From Streptomyces sp. 840.1 (lineage in GTDB: Bacteria; Actinomycetota; Actinomycetes; Streptomycetales; Streptomycetaceae), in assembly GCF_003751445.1 (NCBI RefSeq), contig NZ_RJUU01000001.1:4407001-4471000 (forward strand): a DNA stretch of 64,000 nucleotides, written 5' to 3'. Position 1 is the stretch's first letter, and each line of letters opens with the position of its first letter. Positions 47,801 through 57,500 of the stretch are shown one piece after another. Position numbers and translations under genes: made by a program. A model generated the notes under the pieces. It made no database searches. It was not told where the DNA came from and was given only the letters and a program-made list of their open reading frames with translations.

Positions 47801-47928
47801 GGTCCGATCCTCCCGCGTACCCGCGCCGGGTGCGCGACGTGGGGGTGACCGGAGGTGCCGGGGCCCCTTCCCGCGCTGGTCGTAAGCACTAGGCTGCCGT
47901 ACGGAACAAATGGACCCAGGAGGCGGAC

Positions 47929-48174
47929 ATGGCGTGGACGTGGCGGTTCGAGAAGTCCGACGGCACGGAGACGGAGCCGGCCCTGCAGCCGGAGGAATTC
48001 ACGACGCAGGGCGACGCGGAGTCCTGGATCGGTGAGTACTGGAAGGAACTCCTGGACGGCGGGGCGGCCCAGGTGACGCTCTTCGACGACGGAACGAAGA
48101 TCTACGGCCCGATGAGCCTCCAGGCCGAGCAGCCCGAACCGGCCGAACAGCCCGAGCAGGCCGAGCAGAGCTGA
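47929..48174 (+). CDS. Small conserved hypothetical protein
   Basis: 81 aa with AGGAGG five bases before ATG 47929. A compact N-terminal domain (AWTWRFEKSDG, QGDAESWIGEYWKELLDGG, VTLFDDGTKIYGPMSL) is followed by a Glu/Gln/Pro tail with three or four repeats of EQPE/EQAE. The core suggests a small alpha/beta fold; I recall similar short proteins in Streptomyces, without known role. Divergent from cobU, convergent with the HtrA-type protease. Confidence 0.8.
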   Translation: MAWTWRFEKSDGTETEPALQPEEFTTQGDAESWIGEYWKELLDGGAAQVTLFDDGTKIYGPMSLQAEQPEPAEQPEQAEQS

Positions 48175-48244
48175 GCCGGACGGCCGCCGCGCGCGCCCCT
48201 CGGGACGTGCCCGGCGGCCGCGCGGCCGCCGCGCGCGCCGCCTC

Positions 48245-49336
48245 TCAGATCTCGCCCAGGGTGACCTGCGCGGTCTTCTCCGCCTCGCTGCGCTGATACG
48301 TCACGGTCACCTTCTGGCCCGGCTTGTCCGAGGCCAGCGCCTCCGACAGGGACGTGATCGTGGTGACCGGCGTGCTCCCGATCTTGGTGATGATGTCCCC
48401 GGCCCGCAGACCGGCCTTGTCGGCCGCGCCGCCCTTCGAGACGCTGACGAGCGCGACCCCGGCCGGCTTGTAGCTGTTGTCGACGACCGTGCGGCCGGTG
48501 ATGTCCAGCGCCGCCCGGCCCGAGTCGGTGACCTTGCCGCTCTTGATGATCTGGTCCGCGACCGTCTTCACCATCGAGACCGGGATCGCGAACCCGATGC
48601 CGGGCGCCGCGCTCCCGCCCAGCTGCGGATCGGTCGCCGCCAGCGTCGGGATGCCGACGACCTCGCTGTTCAGGTTGACCAGCGCGCCCCCGCTGTTGCC
48701 CGGGTTGATCGCGGCGGAGGTCTGCACCATGTTCGCGATGGTGGCCCCGGTGCCGCCGCCCGCGCTGCTCTCGCTGACGGTCCGGCCGAGCGCCGAGACG
48801 ATGCCCTGGGTGACGCTGCTGGACAGTCCGAGCGGCGAGCCCATCGCCAGCACGATCTGCCCCACCGCGACCTTCTCCGAGTCGCCGAACTTCGCGGCCT
48901 TCAGCCCCTTGGGCACGTTGTCGAGCTTGATGACGGCGAGGTCCTGCTCGGGGTAGGCGGCGACCAGCGAGGCGCTCAGCACCTTCTCGCCGGTGGCCGA
49001 GCTGACCTTGAAGGTCTTCTCCTTGCCGACGACGTGGGCGTTGGTGACGATATGGCCCTTGGTGTCGTAGACGATGCCGGAGCCCAGGCTGTCCGACGCG
49101 TCGATCTGCACCACCGAGGGCAGCACGTTCTCGATGACCGACTGGTATTCGGCCTGGAGGTCGCCGGTGGCCTTGGAGGCCGAGCCCTGCTGGACCGTGC
49201 CGGACTTCGTCGCGTCGGGCGCGGAGGAGTTCGAGTTCGAGTCGGAGCAACCGCCGGCCAGCGCGATCGCACAGACACCTGCGGTCAGAGGCAGCAGCAG
49301 CCGGCGCGCACGGCTGCGGGAGTGAGTGGAATCCAT
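48245..49336 (-). CDS. HtrA/DegP-type serine protease (S1C) with PDZ domain, lipoprotein
   Basis: 363 aa, exported. The N terminus is basic then hydrophobic, with a lipobox-like AGGC at Cys30 (slightly atypical, Ala at -3). Trypsin-like domain about 60-255 with the triad His in VTNAHVV, Asp in EQDLAVIKL, and Ser in NPGNSGGAL; C-terminal PDZ about 265-360 (GLRAGDIITKIGSTPV). Extracytoplasmic quality control of proteins under envelope stress is the family role. It is near pspA, but not in the same operon. Confidence 0.93.
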   Translation of the reverse strand: MDSTHSRSRARRLLLPLTAGVCAIALAGGCSDSNSNSSAPDATKSGTVQQGSASKATGDLQAEYQSVIENVLPSVVQIDASDSLGSGIVYDTKGHIVTNAHVVGKEKTFKVSSATGEKVLSASLVAAYPEQDLAVIKLDNVPKGLKAAKFGDSEKVAVGQIVLAMGSPLGLSSSVTQGIVSALGRTVSESSAGGGTGATIANMVQTSAAINPGNSGGALVNLNSEVVGIPTLAATDPQLGGSAAPGIGFAIPVSMVKTVADQIIKSGKVTDSGRAALDITGRTVVDNSYKPAGVALVSVSKGGAADKAGLRAGDIITKIGSTPVTTITSLSEALASDKPGQKVTVTYQRSEAEKTAQVTLGEI

Positions 49337-49435
49337 GTCCGGATTATCACTTTTGGCCCCATTGGTGGCTCGTTGAGCGCACCCGATCAGTGGCTCGTCG
49401 AGCGCGCCCGCCCGAGCGCGGCCGGGGCGCGTTCT

Positions 49436-50158
49436 TCAGCCCCGTACTCCGCACAGGTGCAGCAGGGCCGCCACCCGGCGGTAGGGGTCCGTCCGGCCCG
49501 CCCGGTCCTCCGCCGCGAGCACCCGCTCCAGCTCGGCGGCCGGCGGCAGCGCCACGTCGTTGCGCACGTTGTCCGTGAAGACACGCACCCCGTACCAGGC
49601 ATGCAGCGGCGCCGCGATCCCGGCGAGCGTCGCGGTGAGGGCGTCGAGCCGGTCCGCGCGTACGGACACCCCGAGCCGGTTGGTGTACCGGTCGGTGTCG
49701 AACGAGGCCAGCGCGGTGTCCCAGTCCCCGGCGGTCCCGGCCCGCATCGCCAGCGCGTCCGCGTTCCGTACGAGGAGGGACAGCAGGCCGCCGGGCGCGA
49801 GCATCCGGGCGAGCCCGGCCACCATGGCGTCGGGTGCCTGGACATACATCAGCACGCCGTGGCAGAGCACCACGTCGAAGCTGCCGGGCAGGAAGTGCAC
49901 CCCGGTGTCCTGGCCGTTGCCCTCGATCAGCCGGACCCGCTCGCGGATTCCCTCGGGCTCGCCGGCGAGTGCCTCACGGGCGGTCCGCAGCATCCCGGCG
50001 TCCGACTCGAGCCCGGTCACGGTGTGGCCGGCCCGCGCGAGGCGCAGCGCCTGGGTGCCCTGGCCCGTGCCGACGTCCAGGATCCGCAGCCGCTGCCCGA
50101 CCGGGAAGCGGGCCGCGATCTGCTCGTCCAGCTGCCGGGCGACCAGCTCCTGGCGCAC
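49436..50158 (-). CDS. Class I SAM-dependent methyltransferase (N terminus probably longer)
   Basis: At least 240 aa from GTG 50158. Motif I ILDVGTGQGTQALRLA, motif II region (TVTGLESD), and FDVVLCHGVLMYV identify the Rossmann methyltransferase; substrate unknown, resembling SmtA/CmoA-type family members. The frame stays open and strongly codon-biased upstream to a CTG at 50281-50279, which overlaps the DUF3043 stop (CTGA) and has GGAGAG five bases before it, so the true protein is likely 281 aa and coupled to DUF3043. The conservative GTG start is given here. Confidence 0.85.
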   Translation of the reverse strand: MRQELVARQLDEQIAARFPVGQRLRILDVGTGQGTQALRLARAGHTVTGLESDAGMLRTAREALAGEPEGIRERVRLIEGNGQDTGVHFLPGSFDVVLCHGVLMYVQAPDAMVAGLARMLAPGGLLSLLVRNADALAMRAGTAGDWDTALASFDTDRYTNRLGVSVRADRLDALTATLAGIAAPLHAWYGVRVFTDNVRNDVALPPAAELERVLAAEDRAGRTDPYRRVAALLHLCGVRG

Positions 50159-50277
50159 GGTGTTGCGCAGGCCGCCGAGCCCCTCCAGCCAGGCCGACGC
50201 GGCCCCGGAGAACCCGGACGCGGCATCACCCGGCCGGCCGGCGGACGCACCGCCGGCCGCGCCGAAGAGATCCGTAC

Positions 50278-50877
50278 TCAGGGCCGCTCTCCGCGCTTGA
50301 CCTGCGGCTTGGGCAGTCGCAGTCGTCGCATCTGGAGCGTGCGCATCAGGCCGTAGGCGACCGCGCCGCGCTTGGGCGTATCGGGGAAGCGCTCGTTCAG
50401 CTGCTTGCGCAGCCGGAACGTCAGCCCGATCGAGTCGACGACGATCAGCACGATGACGCCGAGCCAGAGCAGCAGCGAGATGTTCTGGATGCCCCGCACC
50501 TGGATCACACTGAGAATCAGGATGATCACGGCGAGCGGCAGGAAGAACTCCGCGATGCAGAAGCGCGAGTCCACGAAGTCACGGACGAAGCGCCGCACCG
50601 GGCCCTTGTCGCGGGCCGGCAGATAGCGCTCGTCACCACTGGCGAGCGCCTCACGCTGCTTGGCCATGTCCACGCGGCGCGCCTCGCGCTGGCGCTTCAT
50701 GGCCTCCTTGCGGTCGGTCGGCGCTCCACTGGAGGCACGACGGCGCTGCGTTTGGGCATCGCTGCGCTTGGGGGTGGGGCGACCTTTGGGGGCCTGCGGG
50801 TCGCGGGGCGTCTTGGAGAGGTCCGCCGTCACCTTGCCGGTGGGGGCCTTCTCTTCCTTGGAGCGGCTACGGAACAC
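50278..50877 (-). CDS. DUF3043 membrane protein
   Basis: 199 aa from GTG 50877 (opens FRSRSKEEKAPTG). A basic N-terminal half (PKGRPTPKRSDAQTQRRR; REARRVDMAKQREALASGDE) is followed by two transmembrane helices (FFLPLAVIILILSVIQV and LLLWLGVIVLIVVDSIGL) and a basic tail RFPDTPKRGAVAYGLMRTLQMRR. DUF3043 occurs widely in actinobacteria next to pspA-type genes; its function is unknown. Its TGA overlaps the start region of the methyltransferase gene. Confidence 0.9.
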   Translation of the reverse strand: MFRSRSKEEKAPTGKVTADLSKTPRDPQAPKGRPTPKRSDAQTQRRRASSGAPTDRKEAMKRQREARRVDMAKQREALASGDERYLPARDKGPVRRFVRDFVDSRFCIAEFFLPLAVIILILSVIQVRGIQNISLLLWLGVIVLIVVDSIGLTFRLRKQLNERFPDTPKRGAVAYGLMRTLQMRRLRLPKPQVKRGERP

Positions 50878-51184
50878 AAGGCCCAAGGGTACGGGGTCGA
50901 TCGCGACGACCCCAGACCGGCCGGGAACGATCCGGCAACGGCCTGCGTCCCCAGCAGTGTGCGAGCGGGACGATTCGGGCGTTGTCAGCGGGGCGGCAGG
51001 GCCGTCGTCAACGGATTCCCCGACCTTCACCTACTCCCTGCGCCGGAGTGCCGGGCGGTGTCAGTCGTCCTTGGGGAGGACCACATCCTTGCTCGAACAG
51101 TGCGGTAATAGAGACAGGGCCCGTACTGTGGGTTCTGTTGGAGTGCTGGAGACCGGTTAAGTCAGAAGGGGGCGCGCGAAGCCC
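50878..51184. other. Divergent intergenic region, DUF3043 / pspA
   Basis: 307 bases with no ORF of coding quality. It must hold promoters for both genes; AT-richer hexamers (TAATAG at 51106, TACTGT near 51131) occur on the pspA side but no convincing -35/-10 pair was found. A Shine-Dalgarno-like AAGGGGG lies about 14 bases before the pspA ATG. Confidence 0.5.
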
Positions 51185-51982
51185 ATGAGCGGTGTCATGA
51201 AGCGTATGGGGATGATCTTCCGCGCGAAGGCGAACAAGGCTCTTGACAGGGCCGAGGACCCGCGCGAGACCCTCGATTACTCGTACCAGAAGCAGCTGGA
51301 GCTGCTTCAGAAGGTGCGCCGCGGTGTCGCCGATGTGGCGACGTCGCGCAAGCGTCTGGAGCTGCAGCTGAACCAGCTGCAGGGCCAGACCTCGAAGCTG
51401 GAGGACCAGGGCCGCAAGGCGCTCGCGCTCGGTCGCGAGGACCTGGCCCGCGAGGCGCTGTCGCGCCGGGCGGCACTCCAGCAGCAGGTCACCGACCTGG
51501 AGACGCAGCACACCACGCTGCAGGGTGAGGAGGAGAAGCTCACCCTCGCGGCCCAGCGGCTGCAGGCCAAGGTCGACGCCTTCCGTACCAAGAAGGAGAC
51601 GATCAAGGCCACCTACACGGCGGCCCAGGCGCAGACCCGGATCGGGGAGGCCTTCTCGGGCATCTCCGAGGAGATGGGCGATGTCGGCCTGGCGATCCAG
51701 CGGGCCGAGGACAAGACCCAGCAGCTCCAGGCCCGCGCCGGCGCGATCGACGAGCTGCTCGCCTCCGGCGCCCTGGACGACCCGACCGGCACGGCGAAGG
51801 ACGACCTCACCGCCGAGCTGGACCGGATCTCCGGTGGTTCGGACGTGGAGCTGGAGCTGCAGCGCATGAAGGCCGAACTGGCCGGCGGCTCCTCCTCGCA
51901 GCAGGCCATCGAGGGCGGCCCGCAGGATGCCGCCCAGCAACAGCAGCAGGACCGGTCCCCGAACAAATTCGACAAGAACTAA
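51185..51982 (+). CDS. pspA: PspA/IM30 family membrane-stress protein
   Basis: 265-aa phage-shock protein A homologue, a peripheral membrane protein that oligomerises on stressed membranes. Almost entirely helical coiled coil (about residues 25-215; EDPRETLDYSYQKQLELLQK start, SRKRLELQLNQLQGQ), with the amphipathic N-terminal helix MSGVMKRMGMIFRAKANKAL that inserts in membranes. The C terminus is Gln/Gly rich (QQAIEGGPQDAAQQQQQD) and disordered. pspAA follows after nine bases. Confidence 0.95.
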   Translation: MSGVMKRMGMIFRAKANKALDRAEDPRETLDYSYQKQLELLQKVRRGVADVATSRKRLELQLNQLQGQTSKLEDQGRKALALGREDLAREALSRRAALQQQVTDLETQHTTLQGEEEKLTLAAQRLQAKVDAFRTKKETIKATYTAAQAQTRIGEAFSGISEEMGDVGLAIQRAEDKTQQLQARAGAIDELLASGALDDPTGTAKDDLTAELDRISGGSDVELELQRMKAELAGGSSSQQAIEGGPQDAAQQQQQDRSPNKFDKN

Positions 51983-51991
51983 GGCAGCGTC

Positions 51992-52270
51992 ATGATCGTA
52001 CGGATCATGGGGGAGGGCCAGGTACTCCTGGCCGACAGTCATCTCGCCGAGCTCAACGAGCTCGACAACGAACTGCTCGCCGAAATGGAGAGCGGCGACG
52101 GCCCCGGCTTCCGCTCCACTCTCCACGCGCTCCTCGCCAGGGTGCGCGAACTCGGCACGCCGTTGCCGGACGACTCCCTGGAGCCGTCCGAGCTGATCCT
52201 GCCGTCACCCGAGGCGACCCTCGAAGAGGTACGCGCCATGCTCCGCGACGACGGTCTGATTCCCGGCTGA
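51992..52270 (+). CDS. PspA-associated protein PspAA
   Basis: 92-aa protein of the PspAA family, found beside pspA in actinobacteria and archaea; assumed to bind or tune PspA. Seen: IVRIMGEGQVLLADSHLAELNELDNELLAEME in pieces (IVRIMGEGQ, LNELDNELL) and EPSELILPSPEATLEEVRAML. It starts nine bases after pspA, so the two form an operon. Confidence 0.92.
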   Translation: MIVRIMGEGQVLLADSHLAELNELDNELLAEMESGDGPGFRSTLHALLARVRELGTPLPDDSLEPSELILPSPEATLEEVRAMLRDDGLIPG

Positions 52271-52420
52271 CTACCGGCAACTCCAGCACCCGCACCGACA
52301 GTGCCCCGCGCCCGGTCCGCCGGACGCGGGGCACAGTCGTGCGTACGCCCGTCACCCCGGCGCCCCTGCTCGGCGCAGGCCGGACGGATTTCCGCGCGAC
52401 ACGCCGTAACGTTGCTTGAC

Positions 52421-53683
52421 GTGACCACCCTCGGAACCGGCGTGCTGCGCGTCCGGCACTGGCTGCGCGACCACCCGCTCGCGCCGGACGGAGCGCTCGC
52501 CCTGTGCGTGCTCACGTCCATGATCATCGGATCGTTCGCTGATCCGGGCTCGCACAACGGACCCACCTTCGGCACCCGCACGCCCGCCGCGAGCAGCGTG
52601 CTGCTGATGGTGCTGAGCGCCCTCGCCCTGGTGTGGCGCCGCCGCCATCCGATGGCGGTGCTCGTCGCCACCGGCGGACTGACGGTCGTCGAACTGGTGC
52701 TGGTGGACCCGCCCGCCCCGGTGGTGATGAGCGTGGTCATCGCCCTCTACACCATCGCCTCCCGCACCGACCGCCCCACCACCTGGCGGGCCGGGCTGCT
52801 CACGATGACCGCGCTCACCGCCGCCGCGATGCTCTTCGGGTCGGCGCCCTGGTACAGCCAGGAGAACTTCGGCGTCTTCGCCTGGACCGGAATGGCCGGC
52901 GCCGCGGGCGACGCGGTGCGCTCCAGGCGGGCGTTCGTCGACGCGATCCGGGAGCGCGCCGAACGGGCCGAGCGGACCCGCGAGGAAGAGGCCAGGCGCA
53001 GGGTGGCCGAGGAACGGCTGCGGATCGCCCGCGACCTCCACGACGTCGTCGCCCACCACATCGCCCTGGTCAACGTGCAGGCCGGGGTAGCGGCCCACGT
53101 CATGGACAAGCGCCCCGACCAGGCCAAGCAGGCGCTCGCCCACGTCCGCGAGGCGAGCCGCTCCGCGCTCAACGAACTCCGGGTCACCGTCGGGCTGCTG
53201 CGCCAGTCCGGCGACCCCGAGGCGCCGACCGAACCCGCCCCCGGCCTCGCGGTCCTGGACGAGCTGGTGAAGACCGTGCGCCGGGCCGGGCTGCCCGTCG
53301 AGGTGGCCTGCGCGGCCGACGGGAACCCGCCGCTGCCCGCCGCCGTGGACCTGGCCGCGTACCGGGTCATCCAGGAGGCGCTGACGAACGTCCGCAAGCA
53401 CGCGGGTCCCGGTGCCAAGGCCGAGGTGAGCGTCGTACGGGTCGGGGCCACCGCCGAGGTCATGGTGCTCGACAACGGCCGCGGAAATCCGGACGGCAGG
53501 GACGACGGGGGCGGCCACGGCCTGCTCGGCATGCGGGAACGGGTCACGGCCCTGGGCGGCACCCTCAGCGCCGGACCCCGTTACGGCGGCGGATTCCGCG
53601 TCCATGCGATCCTGCCCGTCAAGGCCCTCCCCCAGCAGCCGGATCAACCGGACATGGCGGGCCGGACGGGGGAGAACGCATGA
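52421..53683 (+). CDS. NarL-type sensor histidine kinase
   Basis: 420-aa membrane kinase. GTG 52421 has no Shine-Dalgarno, but TAACGT at 52407-52412 stands at -10 distance from it, so the mRNA may be leaderless. Four to five N-terminal helices (residues 20-150) form the sensor, then a cytoplasmic coiled linker (ERAERTREEEARRRVAEERL), the HisKA_3 dimerisation helix with phospho-His (ARDLHDVVAHHIALV), and the HATPase domain (NVRKHAG, VLDNGRGNPDG, GHGLLGMRER). Overlaps the response regulator by 4 bases. Confidence 0.93.
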   Translation: MTTLGTGVLRVRHWLRDHPLAPDGALALCVLTSMIIGSFADPGSHNGPTFGTRTPAASSVLLMVLSALALVWRRRHPMAVLVATGGLTVVELVLVDPPAPVVMSVVIALYTIASRTDRPTTWRAGLLTMTALTAAAMLFGSAPWYSQENFGVFAWTGMAGAAGDAVRSRRAFVDAIRERAERAERTREEEARRRVAEERLRIARDLHDVVAHHIALVNVQAGVAAHVMDKRPDQAKQALAHVREASRSALNELRVTVGLLRQSGDPEAPTEPAPGLAVLDELVKTVRRAGLPVEVACAADGNPPLPAAVDLAAYRVIQEALTNVRKHAGPGAKAEVSVVRVGATAEVMVLDNGRGNPDGRDDGGGHGLLGMRERVTALGGTLSAGPRYGGGFRVHAILPVKALPQQPDQPDMAGRTGENA

Positions 53684-54375
53684 CACCGGCCATCAAGGTC
53701 CTGCTCGCCGACGACCAGGCGCTGCTGCGCAGCGCGTTCCGGGTACTGGTCGACTCGGAGCCCGACATGACGGTGGTCGGTGAGGCCGCGGACGGTGCGC
53801 AGGCGGTGGAGCTGGCCCGCTCGACGCGTGCCGACGTGGTGCTGATGGACATCAGGATGCCCGGCACGGACGGGCTCACCGCGACCCGGATGATCAGCGC
53901 CGACCCGGATCTCGCGGACGTACGCGTGGTCATGCTCACCACCTTCGAGGTGGACGAGTACGTGGTCCAGTCGCTGCGGGCCGGCGCCTCGGGCTTCCTG
54001 GGCAAGGGGGCGGAGCCGGAGGAACTCCTCAACGCCATCCGGATCGCGGCGGGGGGCGAGGCGCTTCTCTCGCCGGCCGCGACCAAGGGGCTGATCGCCA
54101 CGTTCCTCGCGCAGGGCGGCGGTTCGGCCGACGGGGGGCCGGGCGCGGCGGAGTACTCCGAGCGCCTTGCGGCCCTCACCACGCGGGAGCGCGAGGTGCT
54201 GGTCCTGGTCGCGGCCGGGCTCTCCAACGACGAGATCGCGGAGCGCCTGGTGGTCAGCCCGCTGACCGTCAAGACCCATGTGAACAGGGCGATGGCGAAG
54301 CTCGGTGCCAGGGACCGGGCCCAATTGGTGGTAATAGCCTACGAATCGGGCCTTGTCCGCCCCAGGGTGGAGTGA
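53680..54375 (+). CDS. NarL/LuxR-type response regulator
   Basis: 231 aa. ATG 53680 overlaps the kinase stop (ATGA) and has GGGGGAG before it. Receiver domain about 1-125 with acidic pocket (LLADDQ) and phospho-Asp in VLMDIRMPG; conserved Thr (MLTTFE) and Lys (LGKGAE). LuxR helix-turn-helix about 165-225 (LTTREREVLVLVAAGLSNDEIAERL in part, VKTHVNRAMAKLGARDR). With the kinase it forms a two-component pair; the RND pump 164 bases downstream is a possible target. Confidence 0.95.
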   Translation: MTPAIKVLLADDQALLRSAFRVLVDSEPDMTVVGEAADGAQAVELARSTRADVVLMDIRMPGTDGLTATRMISADPDLADVRVVMLTTFEVDEYVVQSLRAGASGFLGKGAEPEELLNAIRIAAGGEALLSPAATKGLIATFLAQGGGSADGGPGAAEYSERLAALTTREREVLVLVAAGLSNDEIAERLVVSPLTVKTHVNRAMAKLGARDRAQLVVIAYESGLVRPRVE

Positions 54376-54539
54376 GGGTGCAGCCGCGGCGTACTCCAGC
54401 TGCGGTATGCGGGGGATAAGAAAGCGACCTGCGATTGACGCTTTGAGTCCCTGCGGTGGGCGATCGTATAAGTGGGCCGGGTCTGTCCCCGAGTTACCCG
54501 CCCACCTGCCGCGTAAGCCACAGAAGAGAGACCCAACCC

Positions 54540-57500
54540 ATGTCCTGGCTGTCCAGATTCAGCCTCGCGCAAAGGGCCCTGATCGGGCTGATCTCGATCG
54601 TTGCGCTCGTGTTCGGAGCGATCGCGATCCCGCAGCTCAAGCAGCAGCTGCTGCCCACCATCGAACTCCCGATGGTGTCGGTGCTCGCCCCGTACCAGGG
54701 CGCGTCCCCCGATGTGGTCGAGAAGCAGGTCGTCGAACCGCTCGAGAACTCGATCAAAGCCGTCGACGGCGTCACCGGAATCACCTCCACCGCCAGCGAG
54801 GGCAACGCCGTCATCATGGCGTCCTTCGACTTCGGCGACGAGGGCACCAAGCAGCTCGTCGCGGACATCCAGCAGGCCGTGAACCGCGCCCGCGTCCAAC
54901 TGCCCGACAGCGTCGACCCGCAGGTCATCGCCGGTTCGACGGACGACATCCCGACCGTCGTCCTCGCCGTCACCTCGGGCAAGGACCAGCAGGCCCTCGC
55001 CGACCAGCTGGACCGCACCGTCGTGCCCGCACTGGAGGACATCGACGGTGTCGGCCAGGTGTCCGTCGACGGTGTGCGGGACCTCCAGATCTCCGTCACC
55101 CCCGACGACAAGAAGCTCGCGGAAGCCGGTCTGAACGCGGGCTCGCTCTCCCAGGCACTCCAGTCCGGCGGCGCGACCGTCCCGGCCGGTTCCTTCTCCG
55201 AGTCGGGCAAGAGCCGCACCGTCCAGGTCGGCGGCGCCTTCACCTCGCTGAAGCAGATCGAGGACCTGCGGGTCATCGGCCAGGACCCGGCGACGGGCAA
55301 GCCCGGCCAGCCGGTCCGGGTCGGTGACATCGCGACGGTGAAGCAGGAGCCCGCCGCCGCGGACTCCATCACCCGTACCAACGGCAAGCCGAGCCTCGCC
55401 GTCATGGCCACGATGGACAAGGACGGCAGCGCCGTCGCCATCTCGGACGCGGTCAAGGACAAGCTCCCCGACCTGCGCAAGGACCTCGGCGCCGGCGCCG
55501 AGCTGACCGTCGTCTCCGACCAGGGGCCCGCGGTCTCCAAGGCGATCTCGGGCCTGACCACCGAGGGCGCGCTCGGCCTGGTCTTCGCGATCATCGTGAT
55601 CCTGGTCTTCCTGGCCTCGCTGCGCTCGACCCTGGTCACCGCGGTCTCCATCCCGCTCTCCGTGGTCCTCGCGCTGATCGTGCTCTGGACCCGTGACCTC
55701 TCGCTCAACATGCTCACCCTGGGCGCGCTGACCATCGCGATCGGCCGGGTCGTCGACGACTCGATCGTCGTCCTGGAGAACATCAAGCGCCACCTCAGCT
55801 ACGGGGAGGAGCGCCAGTCGGCGATCCTCGCCGCGGTGAAGGAAGTCGCCGGCGCGGTCACCGCCTCGACCCTCACCACGGTCGCCGTCTTCCTGCCGAT
55901 CGGTCTGGTCGGCGGCATGGTCGGTGAGCTGTTCGGCTCGTTCTCGCTGACCATCACCGCGGCCCTGCTGGCCTCCCTGCTGGTCTCGCTGACGGTCGTC
56001 CCGGTGCTCTCGTTCTGGTTCCTGCGCGCCCCCAAGGGCAGCGCCGAGGACCCGGAGGCGGCCCGCCGCAAGGCCGAGGAGAAGGAAGCCCGCAGCAAGC
56101 TCCAGCGGATGTACGTCCGGGTGCTGGGCTTCGCCACCCGGCGCCGCATCGTCAGTGTGGTCATCGCCGTCGTCGTGCTCATCGGCACCTTCGGCATGGC
56201 TCCGCTGCTGAAGACCACCCTCTTCGACCAGGGCGAGCAGGAAGTCCTCTCGATCAACCAGGAGCTGCCCCCGGGCACCAGCCTGGCGGCCGCCGACGAG
56301 GCGTCCAAGAAGGTCGAGAAGCTCCTCGCCGCAGACAAGGGCATCAAGGCCTACCAGGTCACCGTCGGCTCATCAGGCTTCATGGCGGCCTTCGGCGGCG
56401 GCACGGGTGCCAACCAGGCCACCTACCAGGTCACGCTGAAGGACCCGGCCGAGTACGACGCCACCTCGAAGCGCCTCGACGAGGCCCTCGGCAAGCTCGA
56501 CGGCGTCGGTGACACGACCATCGCGGAGGCGGGCGGCTTCGGCAGCCAGGACCTGAGCGTCGTGGTCAAGGCCGCCGACGCGGACGTCCTGGCCAAGTCC
56601 TCCGAGCAGGTGCGCAAGGCGGTGGCGGGCCTCAAGGACGTCTCCGACGTCCAGAGCGACCTGTCGCAGAGCATCCCGAGGATCTCGGTCACGGCCAACT
56701 CCAAGGCCGCCGACGCCGGCTTCAGCCAGGCCACCCTGGGCGCGGCCGTCGCCGGCGCGGTGAAGGGCACCCCCTCCGGCAAGGCGACCATGGACGACAC
56801 CGAGCGCGACGTCGTCATCAAGTCCGCCCACCCGGCCGCCACGATGGCCGAACTGAAGGCCCTCCCGCTCGGCCCGGTCAAGCTCGGCACCATCGCCGAC
56901 GTGAAGCTGGTCCCCGGACCGGTCTCCATGACGCGGATCGACGGCCAGCGCGCCGCGACGATCACCGCCAAGCCCGTCGGTGACGACACCGGCAGCGTCA
57001 GCACGGCCCTCCAGAAGAAGGTCGACTCGCTGAACCTCCCGGAGGGCGCCACCGCCACCATCGGCGGCGTCTCCCAGGACCAGAGCGACGCCTTCGTCAA
57101 GCTGGCCCTGGCCATGCTGGCGGCCGTCGCGATCGTCTTCATGCTGCTGGTCGCCACCTTCCGGTCGCTCATCCAGCCGCTGATCCTGCTGGTCTCCATC
57201 CCGTTCGCCGCCACCGGCGCGATCGGGCTGCTCCTCATCACCGGCACCCCGATGGGCGTCGCGGCGATGATCGGCATGCTGATGCTGATCGGCATCGTGG
57301 TGACCAACGCGATCGTGCTGATCGACCTGATCAACCAGTACCGCCAGCAGGGCATGGGCGTCGTCGAGGCGGTCATCGAGGGCGGCCGTCACCGGCTGCG
57401 CCCGATCCTGATGACGGCGCTGGCGACCATCTTCGCCCTTCTCCCGATGGCGCTCGGCGTCACCGGCGAGGGCGGCTTCATCTCGCAGCCGCTGGCCGTC

